Shown piece by piece: positions 24,028 through 34,745 of a DNA stretch of 64,000 nt. The position numbers were made by a program, and so were the translations under genes. Source of the stretch: Panonychus citri. Taxonomy: Eukaryota; Arthropoda; Arachnida; Trombidiformes; Tetranychidae. How positions within the stretch are numbered: the first letter of the stretch is position 1; the number at the start of each line of letters is the position of its first letter. The stretch covers positions 124,001-188,000 of the forward strand of contig NW_026515407.1 in assembly GCF_014898815.1 (NCBI RefSeq), in the 5' to 3' direction. The notes under the pieces were generated by a model that was not told the origin of the DNA, did no database searches, and worked only from the letters and a program-made list of their open reading frames with translations.

Positions 24028-24359
24028 ATATCGACTAGTTGTTAAATTTTTAAATAAGAAATCGGATCATCTATCAAAAACCTTCAACCCATTGGTGTAA
24101 ATAGACTTGTCACTGTATTTAGAGAACGATAGTTGAATCAATACAAGTTGAAACGATATTGGTACTGGACGAAAAGTTCACTCTAACCAAAAGCACTTGT
24201 ATAAATAACGAAAAAGCGGTTGATGCAATATATAAAAATCGGAGCAAAAGAAAAACGATTTTCTTTTTTATTTGTGCTCGATTTTTCTGCTTTATTAGAT
24301 TAAAGCGAATAAATTGGTTGACAATTCAATTGGTTTTTTTTCAATTCGAAAAACATTGA

Positions 24360-24640
24360 ACCATGAAATTGGTCCCATGAAACGTCCATTTTCTAGTCTA
24401 AATCCTAATCCGCTGTAAAATCCTGTATTCCCGTCATTATAATCTAAAACAACTTTATAAGCTCCTCTAATTTGAGCTGAAAATTTGAGACAATTAACGA
24501 TTAATTTGCCAGGAATGAATTTGGGTTCACATAAAAGTGTCACTGTGGCAACAATTAGATTACAGCTATTAATAGTATCTTCGATTACCACAATTCAAAT
24601 GAGTTTTGTTTCTTTCGTAAGTTTGAATCGATCTGGAAAA
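24360..24640 (-). pseudogene. decayed glucosamine-6-phosphate N-acetyltransferase (GNA1/GNPNAT1-like) fragment
   Basis: On the minus strand the reading VVIEDTINSCNLIVATVTLL..PKFIP then jumps directly to GKLIVNCLKFSAQIRGAYKVVLDY and GNTGFYSGLGF. These pieces match the GNAT domain of GNA1, but about 24 residues between PKFI and GKL (the beta-4/acetyl-CoA pyrophosphate loop region, with the RGKQL-type motif) are absent without any intron signal (junction near 24510). An in-frame TGA at 24595-24597 interrupts the upstream continuation, which still shows RFKLTKETK-like homology. The N-terminal part of the enzyme is not found. It lies tail-to-tail with ATP23. I read this as a degenerate partial copy; an intact gene is expected elsewhere in the genome. 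Confidence 0.7.
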
Positions 24641-24649
24641 TTTGAGAGA

Positions 24650-25300
24650 CCAAGAAATACTCATGAATTTTAATCAAGACAATTGAGCTTGTGTTGAGAA
24701 ATATCATCAGTAACCGTTAATTGTGACAGCAATTAAATGTGGCCTCGGCCAGAATCATCAATTTTCATTGGTCGGATAATCTTTCGGCAGGTTGACTCAA
24801 TGAACAGAACTGAATTAAGATTATGGTGATAATAGTGTCTAATGAAGTAAAACAATTAGTAAATGTATGATGAAATATTGATCAATCGGCAACTGATCAG
24901 CTTGTTTATCAACCAGTTTAATTGTCATCATCTTTTTATTCATATGAATCGATTGTCTTTCCTACTTTAAGATAATCAACTTGATATCATCTCCTTTTAT
25001 TACTTATTTTCTTGCTTCCTTTTCAATATTTCCCCTTAATCTAATTGTTAACACAAATTATGAGCCTGATTGTTGATACAAATTAATGTTATCAGTTGGT
25101 TACGAGGCAACAATATAAAAGTTCATTAATAATCAGATAAATTAATCTCCTTTTTTATATTGTTTCTTACAAAAAATTAACCAAAGGAAAGAATCAGACA
25201 AAAAAAACCTTAACACAATCAACTTGAAATTAGCTTAATTAGATTGATTAGTTTTCCAAGTCATGATTTAAGAATTGAAATCATTTTTACTTTTAAAACA
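24650..25300. other. intergenic region, no gene seen
   Basis: AT-rich spacer with short GC-bearing words (gtggcctcggccag near 24740). The last 100 bases form the upstream region of the small membrane-protein gene. Confidence 0.45.
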
Positions 25301-25935
25301 ATGTTGACCTCAAGTAAATTTATATTAATCATCATTCTAGGTAAGTAATCAATGATTTATCATACTAATTGAATCTCGTCAACAATTTAGCACTAAATTA
25401 AATATAATTTTCTTTGATTTAAGTTGCGACCTTTTCAGTTGATCAATCAAATTGTCAAGGTGCTTACGATCCTTACACAAGCTTCAGGGGTGAGAGAAAA
25501 GGTAAGTTCATTTGTGATGATCATTGATCATCTCTTTGTTTACCTGACAATCAATTAATTGTAAACTAATTGACTGTAATTAGGTTCATTCACTCCTGGT
25601 CAAGTAACGGGAATTATTTTCGGTTCAATCGCTTGTGCGATCGCATTGGCAGTTACTCTTGGATTCTGTTATTTTGTTTATCGTAGTGAGAATGAAAAAT
25701 CAAACGGAGGTCGATACACACCAACAGGTAATTAATTGTTCTCAAGCTAATCAATAACAAGGTGAATTGTTATCAAATCAGTTGATTGTTTACCTAAGTG
25801 ATGACACATTCAGAAACTTGTTACTATGGTTAATCAAACTTGTTATAATCCTTTTCGAATCCTAATAGAAAAATTAATCAATTCTAATTTGATTTTGTTC
25901 ATCTTTTTATTCATTTAGCTTATCAAGAGACCTGA
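25301..25935 (+). CDS. small single-pass membrane protein, 4 exons, 92 aa
   Basis: Reconstructed from splice sites: 25301-25340, 25424-25501, 25584-25727, 25919-25935, all GT-AG and in one frame. The protein starts MLTSSKFILIIILVATFSVD (signal peptide), then a short extracellular part with one Cys (about 19-42, DQSNCQGAYDPYTSFRGE), then a membrane helix at about 45-70 (TGIIFGSIACAIALAVTLGF and onward), then a short cytoplasmic tail ending RYTPTAYQET. Type I topology is expected. The tail's Tyr/Thr/Pro content resembles sorting or adaptor-binding tails, but that is a guess. I recognise no family. Four consistent junctions with signal peptide and TM falling on separate exons make a chance reading unlikely. 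Confidence 0.72.
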
Positions 25936-26263
25936 CCTGACATTGCGATCACCATTTAAGCGTCTAATTAACCATAATTAAGCTGAATATAATTTCTTAA
26001 TTTTTACCATTTGTTTTGCACCAAATCATCAAATTTTACAATTTAAATATCATTTCTTGATTATGATTATACAATTACAAGAAAATCAATACAAAATGTT
26101 TATGTTGCAAACTAAATTAACTGAAAGTAAAACTGTAATTTAATGAGTATTTTGTTACCGGTAAGGTAAATCAATTGCTAATTGTCAATGTAACCGACTT
26201 GCAGATTAAATAGTTAACTGTAAAACTAAATTTTTCAATGAAATTTGTTTAACTCCTTGAAAG

Positions 26264-26550
26264 ATGCAAAAATTAATAATTACATTAATTTTAACGTTTC
26301 TATCACTAATTAATATTGTGTCCAGCTCCAAGAATCAAGTAATTACATTATCCTAATTATTATAAGGCCCATTTGAATACAATTAATCTTCTAATTATGG
26401 TAAATGTTGATATGTCAGGTAATTGGAAGAGGGTCAATCTTGATACTTGACCAACAATCAAAGAGCCAAAATTGCATTCGATTTACCTTTGAATACCTTC
26501 ACCATAAGAATCAAGTTAATTTAGCGCAATTTATACATGTGATTTGCTAA
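26264..26550 (+). CDS. tentative secreted peptide, 2 exons, 68 aa
   Basis: Exon 1 (26264-26338) encodes a textbook signal peptide, MQKLIITLILTFLSLINIVS followed by SSKNQ. Joining CAA/gtaatt to tgtcag/GTA gives exon 2 (26419-26550), which continues VIGRGSILILDQQ and ends FIHVIC. Without splicing the frame stops after five more codons. The mature part is about 45 aa with two Cys. No family is recognised and no convincing TATA box was seen. It may be real, a truncated paralogue, or a fortuitous reading. Confidence 0.4.
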
Positions 26551-27233
26551 TTTTTCCCAATACTTTTGCTCTGAACTTTACACAATTTAAATTATCGTAA
26601 TAAATTGATTGTGATAACTTTTTCTTCTCGACTGATCAACAAGTCAGGAAAATTTCAAGTAATATTATTAATTTGATTAGCTAATTAATTGACTATATTT
26701 AATGTGACACTTTTATCGTGAGTAAATTATTAATTATGGGTAATACAGCAATTCCTTAATCAATTGTTCCAGTAAATAAATAAATTGAAAGACTTAAGAT
26801 TCATATAATTAGCAATTATTTTTGATTGTTGATTAACAAGTTGACAAAAAATAGCAATTAATAAATTAGTTGTATTTCCGTTAGTTATCCTGTCTAATTG
26901 TTATGGGCAAATCTAATTATAAATTAAATTGTAAATCGCTAATCACTAAGGAAAACTTAATTAACCTTATGATAGTGATAGTGATTTCTTAATTGTTGCC
27001 TGATATTTTTAACAATTCAATGTGATTTAATGAAGATTAATTTTTCTCTTCCTTCTACCTTTGAAGTGATTTGATCTGATTAATTAGCATGCAAAAAGTA
27101 ATTTGTATTAATCAAATTTCACACAGAACGAATTTCGTAATAAATTGTTATTCAAATTGATCAATAATTCTGTGATCAACTAATCAACTGGTTGTACAAT
27201 TAATCATCCGATTGACCCAATTAGCGGACAAAT
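26551..27233. other. intergenic region
   Basis: Very AT-rich, dominated by AATTAAT/TTGATTAA words. No coding signal. Confidence 0.5.
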
Positions 27234-27243
27234 TTTATAAAAA
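27234..27243 (+). promoter_or_regulatory. TATA box of Cys-rich secreted paralogue 1
   Basis: TTTATAAAAA located 60-90 bases before the possible start codons at 27304 and 27331. Confidence 0.6.
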
Positions 27244-27303
27244 CGATGAAATAAAAGCAAGTTAACAAAATGAAGAGTAAAGTTAATTGTTGATCAACAT
27301 TTG

Positions 27304-27753
27304 ATGATAGATTTTAATTCTTATACAAAGATGAAGTTAATTGTGTTCTGTTTAATTCTAACAATTTCACTGATTAGTGTTGATTGTATTAATCCAATTT
27401 GTTTCTACCCTTCCCTTTGCAATGCACTTTATTGTCCACCGATTCCATCGACCGGTTGCCCGGAGGGCTTTGCTTTCTCATTTTTCTATGGGCCCTGTGG
27501 CTGTTGTGAGGGCGGTGGTTGTGTTAAACTACTGACCGATGGTGAACTTTGCACTATGCCCGGAGGCTCACCACCGACAGCGATCTGTAAGTCACCGTTA
27601 ACGTGCCAATACACGTTTGGTTTGCTGTCTCAATGTGCTCGAGTTACACCAAAGCCCGGAGGGCAATTAACTTCACCACCGACAACAACAACAACGACAA
27701 CAACAACCAGTGAGCCACAATTTCAATCGAGAAAATTAATAATCAAAGCTTAA
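27304..27753 (+). CDS. Cys-rich secreted protein, paralogue 1 (diverged)
   Basis: Single-exon ORF; the ATG at 27331 (MKLIVFCLILTISLISVDC) gives the cleanest signal peptide and matches the paralogues' starts. The mature protein has the family layout: Cys-poor start, C...C..L/V.C, a Pro/Gly-Cys segment, a Gly-Cys-Cys core (GPCGCCEGGGCVKLL), DGELC, GGSPPTAICKSPLTC and a final Cys. It differs from the other three in having the core Pro replaced by Glu-Gly and in its C-terminus: a Thr-rich run of nine after TSPP, a likely O-glycosylated tail. The pattern resembles insect fungal-protease-inhibitor/IGFBP-N-like modules; protease inhibition is only a possibility. Confidence 0.85.
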   Translation: MIDFNSYTKMKLIVFCLILTISLISVDCINPICFYPSLCNALYCPPIPSTGCPEGFAFSFFYGPCGCCEGGGCVKLLTDGELCTMPGGSPPTAICKSPLTCQYTFGLLSQCARVTPKPGGQLTSPPTTTTTTTTTSEPQFQSRKLIIKA

Positions 27754-28518
27754 TCATTCCCATTTACCTTTTAATCAACAACAAGTCAAACACTAAAATT
27801 AATTGCGTTGCCAATGAAAATAGTTTCAATTCAAATCTGATACAATCAATTTAAATGATGTAATTTGCTGTAAATTGTCAATTGTCAATTTAAATTAACT
27901 TTTCATTTTAAATGCTGATTCTCCCAACCTTATGAAACTGTGCAAACAATTTAAATGATTAACTAATAAAAAAAGACAACGAACAATAATCAAATTAATT
28001 ACTCTTGAAAACTATGATAATTTAACTGTGAAAATTGATTAAACTACAAAATCAATTGTTGAATGACATCTGATTACGAGTAAAATTTACAAATTGAATG
28101 AAGAAAACAAATTAACCATTAATTGCTTAATATGAGATCGTAATGTTTGGATACAATTAAAAAGTATTAATAATTAACGAGGAAATTAATTTGATTAATT
28201 TACTTGTTTACTGATTGAACAGCTTTATCAATACATGTTAATCATTAGACATTGAATGTTGTAACAATAATTGCAAAACTTAATTGAAAACAACTACACA
28301 CAATTATTAATAAATTGATTGGAAAGTAATCAACTGATGAAGATTAATTGTTACTTAACATTTGGTTATTAATAATAATCATCAATTATAAAGACATGGA
28401 AATGATTGAATGAAGTAATCATAACTATAAGAGTATTTAATAAGAAGTGAAACATTTACCAATTACAGTTTCAATTGATTAGTTAATTGTGTTCAAGTGT
28501 AATAACAGAAAAGTCAAC
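27754..28518. other. spacer between Cys-rich paralogues 1 and 2
   Basis: AT-rich. A TATA-like word (aactataagagtattt, about 28424-28440) precedes paralogue 2 by roughly 85 bases. Nothing else seen. Confidence 0.45.
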
Positions 28519-28911
28519 ATGATGAAATTAATACTTTGCAGTTTAATTGTGATCGTTTCAATCATCTCAACCGATGCAATCGCTTGTACGAAAGACATTT
28601 GCAATTCAGTTAAATGTCGAGGCCTCGAACCAAAGGATTGCGAACCAGGGTCAGTTTATAAGCGACATGGAGGATTCTGTGGGTGCTGTCCAGTTTGTAT
28701 AAAACTCTTGAAAGAAGGTCAACTCTGTGGTGGTAGAGTTCAGAGTTTAGTTCGAGGTGGATCACCACCCACCTCGGAGTGTGAACCTCCATTGGTTTGT
28801 AAATCATTCAGTTCCGGTCAACCACTCAAATGTACTGACCCTTACCAATCACCCCCTTTCTATGATCCCATTGAATACCCAGAATATCCCACTGATTGTT
28901 ACACCAAATGA
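28519..28911 (+). CDS. Cys-rich secreted protein, paralogue 2
   Basis: Single exon from ATG 28519 (MMKLILCSLIVIVSIISTDA, signal peptide), 130 aa. The mature protein has C..DICNSVKCRG, DCEPGSVY, the core GGFCGCCPVCIKLLKEGQLC, GGSPPTSECEPPLVCKSF, a last Cys pair and a Pro/Tyr-rich tail. It is closest to paralogue 3 at 31151-31573. Family-wide spacing of the CGCCPxC core resembles IGFBP N-terminal and insect fungal-protease-inhibitor modules. A secreted defensive, digestive or salivary role is plausible but unproven. Confidence 0.9.
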   Translation: MMKLILCSLIVIVSIISTDAIACTKDICNSVKCRGLEPKDCEPGSVYKRHGGFCGCCPVCIKLLKEGQLCGGRVQSLVRGGSPPTSECEPPLVCKSFSSGQPLKCTDPYQSPPFYDPIEYPEYPTDCYTK

Positions 28912-29355
28912 GGATAATTAACTAATTGTAAAGGCTTTTTTTTTCATTTGTCAAATTGAAATAAAGTTTTTTCCTTTGTCAATCTGTTGTTTTTTTGATC
29001 GTTTCAAATTGTTATCATTAATAGATTGGTACAAATACTTGAATCATTATCAAAGAAAGTTTTTTTTTTAATTGTTACTGGACAAGGGAAGATAATTAAA
29101 TATTATTGATCTGTTTAAATTGTTGAATTAAGACTTCATTTACTTTGTTATTGATGATATAAACTTTTTTTTTGTAACTAATTGTTTACTTAGAAACTTT
29201 TGATGTATGTGGTCAAAGGATAAGATAAATATTCACAATCGATTGTAACAATTAACCTACACGCTAGGAACAATCTGATTTAATCATTGGATCAATTTTT
29301 CCTTATATGATCACAATGTTTATGAGAAGATCGCAAAACTTTTGATTTGATTGTT
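28912..29355. other. spacer ahead of ionotropic receptor 1
   Basis: AT-rich, with T-runs and an AATAAA at about 28959-28964, which probably serves paralogue 2. No TATA box is clear for the receptor and no signal-peptide exon was found here. Confidence 0.45.
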
Positions 29356-30937
29356 ATGTTGAAATCGCGAAAATTAAATTTCACCATCGGTGCTTTTAAC
29401 GTAAGTTAATTGTAACAATTAGTTTCGAGTTGAGTTCTAATGATTACTTATTATTATTCTGTTAGTTTGGATTCTCGACAATGTTCATTGAGGAAAATGG
29501 ACAAACTCGACCTGCGTTGAAAGCACTTCAAGAGCTATTGGATGGTATTGGTTCTTCCGGTAATTTCGAGTAAGTTAATTGCGACTAACTGCCAATAGAT
29601 TGAACTAATTATTTGTTCGAGAACTTTTTTTCGACTCAAGAATTATATTGAAAACATCGAAAGAGGATAAACTTGGCCTGTTAACAGGAGATGTTTACGA
29701 AACTGGAGTCCTTGGGATGTTACAACGTCAGGTTTGTTTCTTAATTTGATTAACTGGTTAATGGTAATTAATTGTGTTCTATTAGGAGATTGATATTTGT
29801 TTCCTTCCTTTACCATTGGACATACCGAATCCTCCAGGTAACTTTAGTCCAGTTATTCATGATGATTCTTATCATATTTACTCATTTTCTCGAGCATCTT
29901 CATCGGCCACTCAAAACATCGCCACGAGTTTGAAGACGATTGACCTTTCACTCTGGATAACAATCTTAATTGTGATGTTTATTTTGGAAGCAATTAACCA
30001 TTTGGTTGAAAAGTTAAACCGATCATCTCAATCAATCAGTTTGATCTCATCAATAACCGAAACAATCAACACTTTTGGCTGCACAATATTTGGTCAATAT
30101 CTTTCAGGTCGATCAATTTTGCGAACTGTTCAAATCATTGGAATAATGTTATTCACGATGACTTTGAGTGCTTCTTTCAGTACCAGTACCATTGTCGGTA
30201 ATGATGAGGTAAAAATAAACACCCTGAGAGATGTTATCACTCAGAATAAAAAACCTTTATGGATTGAAGGTGAATCGATGGCTGAACTATTTCAACACGG
30301 TGTTACTACCGATTATCGGGATGTTCACGAACTCGCCAAACGCAAGGGAACAGTAGCACCAATACCAATCAGTTCATTGGGTCTGTTTGATAACATGGAA
30401 CCAGATTTGGCCTATTTCTGTTCCAATGAAATCGCTCGGGCAGTTAACAAAATCTCAATCGCATTGGGTAAAACTATCGCTCAACATGAATACAAGTCAC
30501 CGAAACCTTATCATCGAGCCTTGGCCGCTTTCCTACTCAGCCCCAGTCATGACAAAAAGGAAATCACCAAAAGAATTGCTGAATTGTAAGTGATTAACTC
30601 TTTCCAATGATAATTAACTATCAGTTTTCTTATGTTTTCCCCTTCCAGAGCCACTAGGCAAATTCAGGGAGACATTTTCATCAGATTCTTGCGAAAAATC
30701 ATCAACGAACTGTTAACTGAATCAGTTCTTCCAATTAATGAAAATCAAATGATTTTGGACAAAGTTGATTCGGATAATCATCAAATCAAATTTGAATCAT
30801 TGAATCTCGATGGTTGTAGATTCATTTTCATCGTTTGTGGATATTTGTTAATCGTCACACTAATTACCTTTTTCATGGAGATGATAATTAGTAAATTGTT
30901 AATGATATCAAATGTCATGTACAGCAAACAAATCTAA
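29356..30937 (+). CDS. divergent ionotropic-receptor-like channel 1, 5 exons
   Basis: Exons: 29356-29400, 29466-29569, 29641-29731, 29786-30585, 30649-30937; 442 aa. The layout is that of a chemosensory ionotropic receptor without an amino-terminal domain. The S1 half comprises IEENGQTRPALKALQELLDG, GVLGMLQRQEIDICFLPLPL and NFSPVIHDD. M1 is at about 135-154 (SLWITILIVMFILEAINHL), then a short pore loop (TFGCTIFGQYLSG), then M3 at about 193-217 (RTVQIIGIMLFTMTL followed by SASFSTSTIV). S2 starts NTLRDVI and includes KKPLWIEGES, and a last membrane helix lies near 400-425. IRs are ligand-gated cation channels for taste, smell, temperature or humidity. Ligand residues are too diverged to predict a ligand. 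No signal peptide is visible at the chosen ATG, so an upstream exon may be missing. Tandem partner at 32889. Confidence 0.85.
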
Positions 30938-31150
30938 TCTAATAAACTTTTCTGGTTCATTAATATTCATTTCTTGAGACTATTTTTTAATGATCCCAAG
31001 TAAACACAATGATTGTAACAATTAATCAAAACAATATCGTTCAATAATCCTTTGATTGGTACAATAAATGAAAATGAAAGTGATTGAATTACATATTATA
31101 TATTTATTAGAATAAAGTATTTCTTTACAATTAGATTGTTAATTGCTGTA

Positions 31151-31573
31151 TTAGAATTGATCGATAATGATGATAGCGTCATTTGAATCAGATGAACAGT
31201 CAGAAATTGGTTGGGCTGGTGTTGGATAAGTTGGTCCAATTATTGGTGGGGATTGATAAGGGTAAGTACATTTTCGAGGTTCATTTGGACTGAATGATTT
31301 ACAGACCAACGGTGATCTACACTCTGAGGTCGGTGGTGGTCCACCTCTGATCATCAAACTTGGACCACAAGACTGACCTTCTCCTAACTGTTCAATACAA
31401 ACTGGACAACATCCACAGAATCCGCCATTGGGCTTGTAAACTGACCCTGGGTCACAGTCGTTTGGTCCTATTTGTTTACACAAAACTGTCGCACAATAAC
31501 TTGGAGTGCAAACAATTGCATCATTGGCGACGATTGAGATGATTAAGATTAAACAACAAAGTACGATTTTCAT
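31151..31573 (-). CDS. Cys-rich secreted protein, paralogue 3
   Basis: Single-exon ORF of 140 aa on the opposite strand to its relatives. Signal peptide MKIVLCCLILIISIVANDA, then C.PSYCATVLCKQ, DCDPGSVY, core GGFCGCCPVCIEQLGEGQSC, GGPPPTSECRSPLVCKSF, a final Cys and a Pro-rich tail (YQSPPIIGPTYPTPAQP). The inversion places it tail-to-tail with receptor 1, only about 210 bases apart. Its promoter word AGTATAAAAAG is shared with paralogue 4. Confidence 0.9.
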   Translation of the reverse strand: MKIVLCCLILIISIVANDAIVCTPSYCATVLCKQIGPNDCDPGSVYKPNGGFCGCCPVCIEQLGEGQSCGPSLMIRGGPPPTSECRSPLVCKSFSPNEPRKCTYPYQSPPIIGPTYPTPAQPISDCSSDSNDAIIIIDQF

Positions 31574-31639
31574 TTTGGATTCTTGATTGTTGGAAAAACA
31601 ACTGATTCAATTGATAGAAATTGCTTTCGGATATTGTGC

Positions 31640-31651
31640 TTTTTATACTAT
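31640..31651 (-). promoter_or_regulatory. TATA box of Cys-rich paralogue 3
   Basis: On the minus strand TAGTATAAAAAG, about 70 bases before the ATG at 31573. The same eleven-base word AGTATAAAAAG occurs before paralogue 4. Confidence 0.65.
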
Positions 31652-32888
31652 AGCTTTTTTAATCATCATCATTAATCAGAACAATTAGTTATGTGAACAA
31701 TACACCATCCCCAGAATTGTTTCTCAGTGATTGATATTGATTAGTTTCGGTGTTAATGATTGCTTATTGATTAACATTTTGATGAATTATCTTCAATTGT
31801 TTTCACTCTAACGCAAAGGACTTACAAATACTGTTAAATAAATTGTTCCAATGGACAATTAAATGGGTTAATAGCTAATCGTGTAACAAGAATTCTTAGT
31901 AAAAACTATCTCGAATAGCAATTAAATCCTGATTGTTGGTAATTAAAGTAATCTAAGCAATTTGAATACCTTAGTTGGAGTACCAAACTAAATCATCACA
32001 ATTACATTCATTTTGATGAAAAGCTAATACATTAATCATCTTTTTGATTTGTCTAATTGGTAACAATTATGATGTAATCTTGTAAGTTATAAGCCTCAGC
32101 TAATTGGCTTAAGTATGACAATTAATCGTTAATTTACTTTAACAATCAAGTTGATTTAGTAATCGCATAGCAACTACTGTGAAAATAGTTTAATCATCGG
32201 TATTTTTATCAATCTACACAATTGATTAAGACAATTTTTCCTTGTTAATATTGAGCTTCAGACTATTAATGCTCGAAAATTTCAATTCAAGTCTTCGAAG
32301 CGGGAAAATAACACAGTTAGAGTGCCTTTCATGATAAATTCTGACTCAAAATCATTGATCATATTCATAGATATTTAAATTCTCGATATGATAAAGTTTG
32401 TTAATATGATAGTTCTGAGTGTTTACTACAAATACAATCTGTAATTTACATTATTGATTGATGTTATTTGATGATAATAACAATAAACTGATTCTGATAC
32501 TCGCTTATTGTTATTAAATGATCAAAGTAATTCAAGCAAAACTTGATTGATTTTATTTTTGAATCAAATAAATTGTATTACAGTAGTGATTTTACTTGAA
32601 GCAACAACTTTTTCATAGTCTCTCCCTACCGGATTGGTGTCTTTGGGCTTGGAAAAGGTAAAGGGTTAGTTCACCTTTTTTTATAAGAAATTAACCTTTT
32701 TGGTTATGTAGAGGGAGCTGAAATTTGTTCTAAGTGATCTCATTATTGTAATATAAAAGGAAATTTAATTCCACTTATAATACAATTGATATGATGAGAA
32801 AAATTGATTGATAAAAAAGACACTAATTGATACGAATCGTTACATTATTTATAGTTTCAATTAATTGTAAGTTTACAACAATTTCAAT
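31652..32888. other. intergenic region between paralogue 3 and receptor 2
   Basis: AT-rich, no ORF above background. A slightly GC-richer patch at about 32615-32725 (ctctccctaccggattggtg) has no recognised role. Confidence 0.45.
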
Positions 32889-34462
32889 ATGTTTGAAAAG
32901 AGATTAAATTTAACCATTGGTGCTTTCAATGTAAGTTTTACAATTATTTTAGTAAATTGATTGTAATTAATCAACTTTTCTTTGGCTATTCAATTGGTCA
33001 GTTTGTATTTTCAGCAATGTTTATCAAGGAAAATGGACAAACTCGACCTGCATTGAAAACACTCAGTGGACTATTAAATACTATTGGTCGTTCAGGTAAT
33101 TTCGAGTAAGTTAATAAGCTAATTGTTGTTAATCAATTAAGTTAACCTTATTATTGTTAATACATTAATCAAAGGATCAATTTAAAAACATCACCTGATG
33201 AGACACTTGGACAATTGTCCGATTCTGGATATAAAACCGGAGTTCTTGGGATGTTACAACGTCAAGTATGTTGATTATGAGCTGATTAAATTGTATAACC
33301 TTTTAATTGTCTTTGCTTTAGGAAATTGATAGTTGTTTTCTTCCTTTACCACTGGACATACCAAATCCTCCAGGTAACTTTAGTCCGGTTATTCATGATG
33401 ATGCTTATCACATCTATTCATTTCCTTGGACATCAACCTCGGTCACTCAGGATGTTGTAAAAAGTTTGGAGACAATTAATCTTACTCTTTGGTTAACAAT
33501 GTCCGCATTTATATTTATTCTGGAGACAATCAACCATTTGGTCATCTATTTGAATAAAAACGGAGTAAATAATCAATGTGATACAATAATCTCATCATTA
33601 TTTGAAGCACTAAATACCGTCGCTTGCTCTGTATTTAGTCAATATCTTCCAGGTCGATCTATGCTACGAACCGTTCAAACTATTGCGATCATGTTATTTA
33701 CCATAACCTTGGGTGTTATATTCAGTACCAGTACCATCGTCGGCAATGACGAGGCAAAGATAAACACACTGGAAGATGTTATCAGTCAGGATAAAAAACC
33801 TTTATGGCTTGAGGGTGAATCGGTTTTCGAGCTGTTCCAAGAAGGTGTCAATACAGATTATACGAAAATTTATGACTTAGGTCAAAAAAAGGGAACTGCA
33901 TCACCGATTCCATTGAGTTCGACAAGTATTATTGAACAAATGGGCCATGAGGCAGTTTATTTCTGTTCCAATGAAATCGCTCGAGTTGTTAGGAAACTAT
34001 CAGAATCTTTAGGTTCGAGTATCGCTAAGAATGAGTATAAATCGACGAAACCTTATCATCGGGCATTGGAAGCATTTCTCATGAATCCAGCTAAAGACGC
34101 AGAGGAAATTAGATCAAGGATTAAAAAATTGTAAGTTAATCGTTCAAACGATAATCATATATAATTATAAACTTTATTATTCTATCAGATCGATCAGGCA
34201 GATTCAAGGAGACATTTTCATTCAAGACTTACGAAGGATAATTAATGAACTTTTAACAAGCTCAGTTCTAGGAATCAAACCATATCAACTATATTTTTCC
34301 TATGGAAAGTCAGAAATGCATATGATTAACTTTCAGCCCTTGAATTTTAACGGGTGTAAAGTTGTATTCGTTAGCTGGGAAATCGCATTAGGAGTCGCAA
34401 CGATTGTGCTTCTAGTGGAGATTTTGTCGCATCAATTGACAAAACCCAAAGTCCATAATTGA
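32889..34462 (+). CDS. divergent ionotropic-receptor-like channel 2, 5 exons
   Basis: Exons: 32889-32930, 33002-33105, 33175-33265, 33322-34130, 34189-34462; 439 aa. Exons 2 and 3 have exactly the same lengths (104 and 91 bases) and all introns the same phase as in receptor 1, and the proteins match closely (KENGQTRPALKTLSGLL, GVLGMLQRQEID, PLPLDIPNPPGNFSPVIHDD, RTVQTIAIMLFTITL, STSTIVGNDEAKINTL, KKPLWLEGES, AVYFCSNEIARVV). The C-terminal exon is much less conserved than the rest, suggesting a relaxed or diversifying last domain. This is a tandem duplicate; as in receptor 1 no signal peptide is present at the apparent start. Confidence 0.86.
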
Positions 34463-34689
34463 CATGACAATTACAATAATATAACGTACATGAATTAATC
34501 ATTTATTGTAATCGAAGTAAATTTTGTAAAAAAAAAATTCTACAAGAATAGATAATAATACAACAATTAAATGTAATTACTGTCATCAATCAATACTTAT
34601 TAAAGCCAAGACTAATTAGATATCAAAGTTAATGTAGTGTTTAAATACATTAGGTAAATCTAATTGGTTACGATTAAGAAAAAAATTTA

Positions 34690-34697
34690 GTATAAAA
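34690..34697 (+). promoter_or_regulatory. TATA box of Cys-rich paralogue 4
   Basis: TATAAAAA, within TTAGTATAAAAAGG, about 50 bases before the ATG at 34746. Shares AGTATAAAAAG with the promoter of paralogue 3. Confidence 0.65.
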
Positions 34698-34745
34698 AGG
34701 TAATCGTTTTGTTTTTCAACGATTATTATTGATGAAAAAGTCAAG

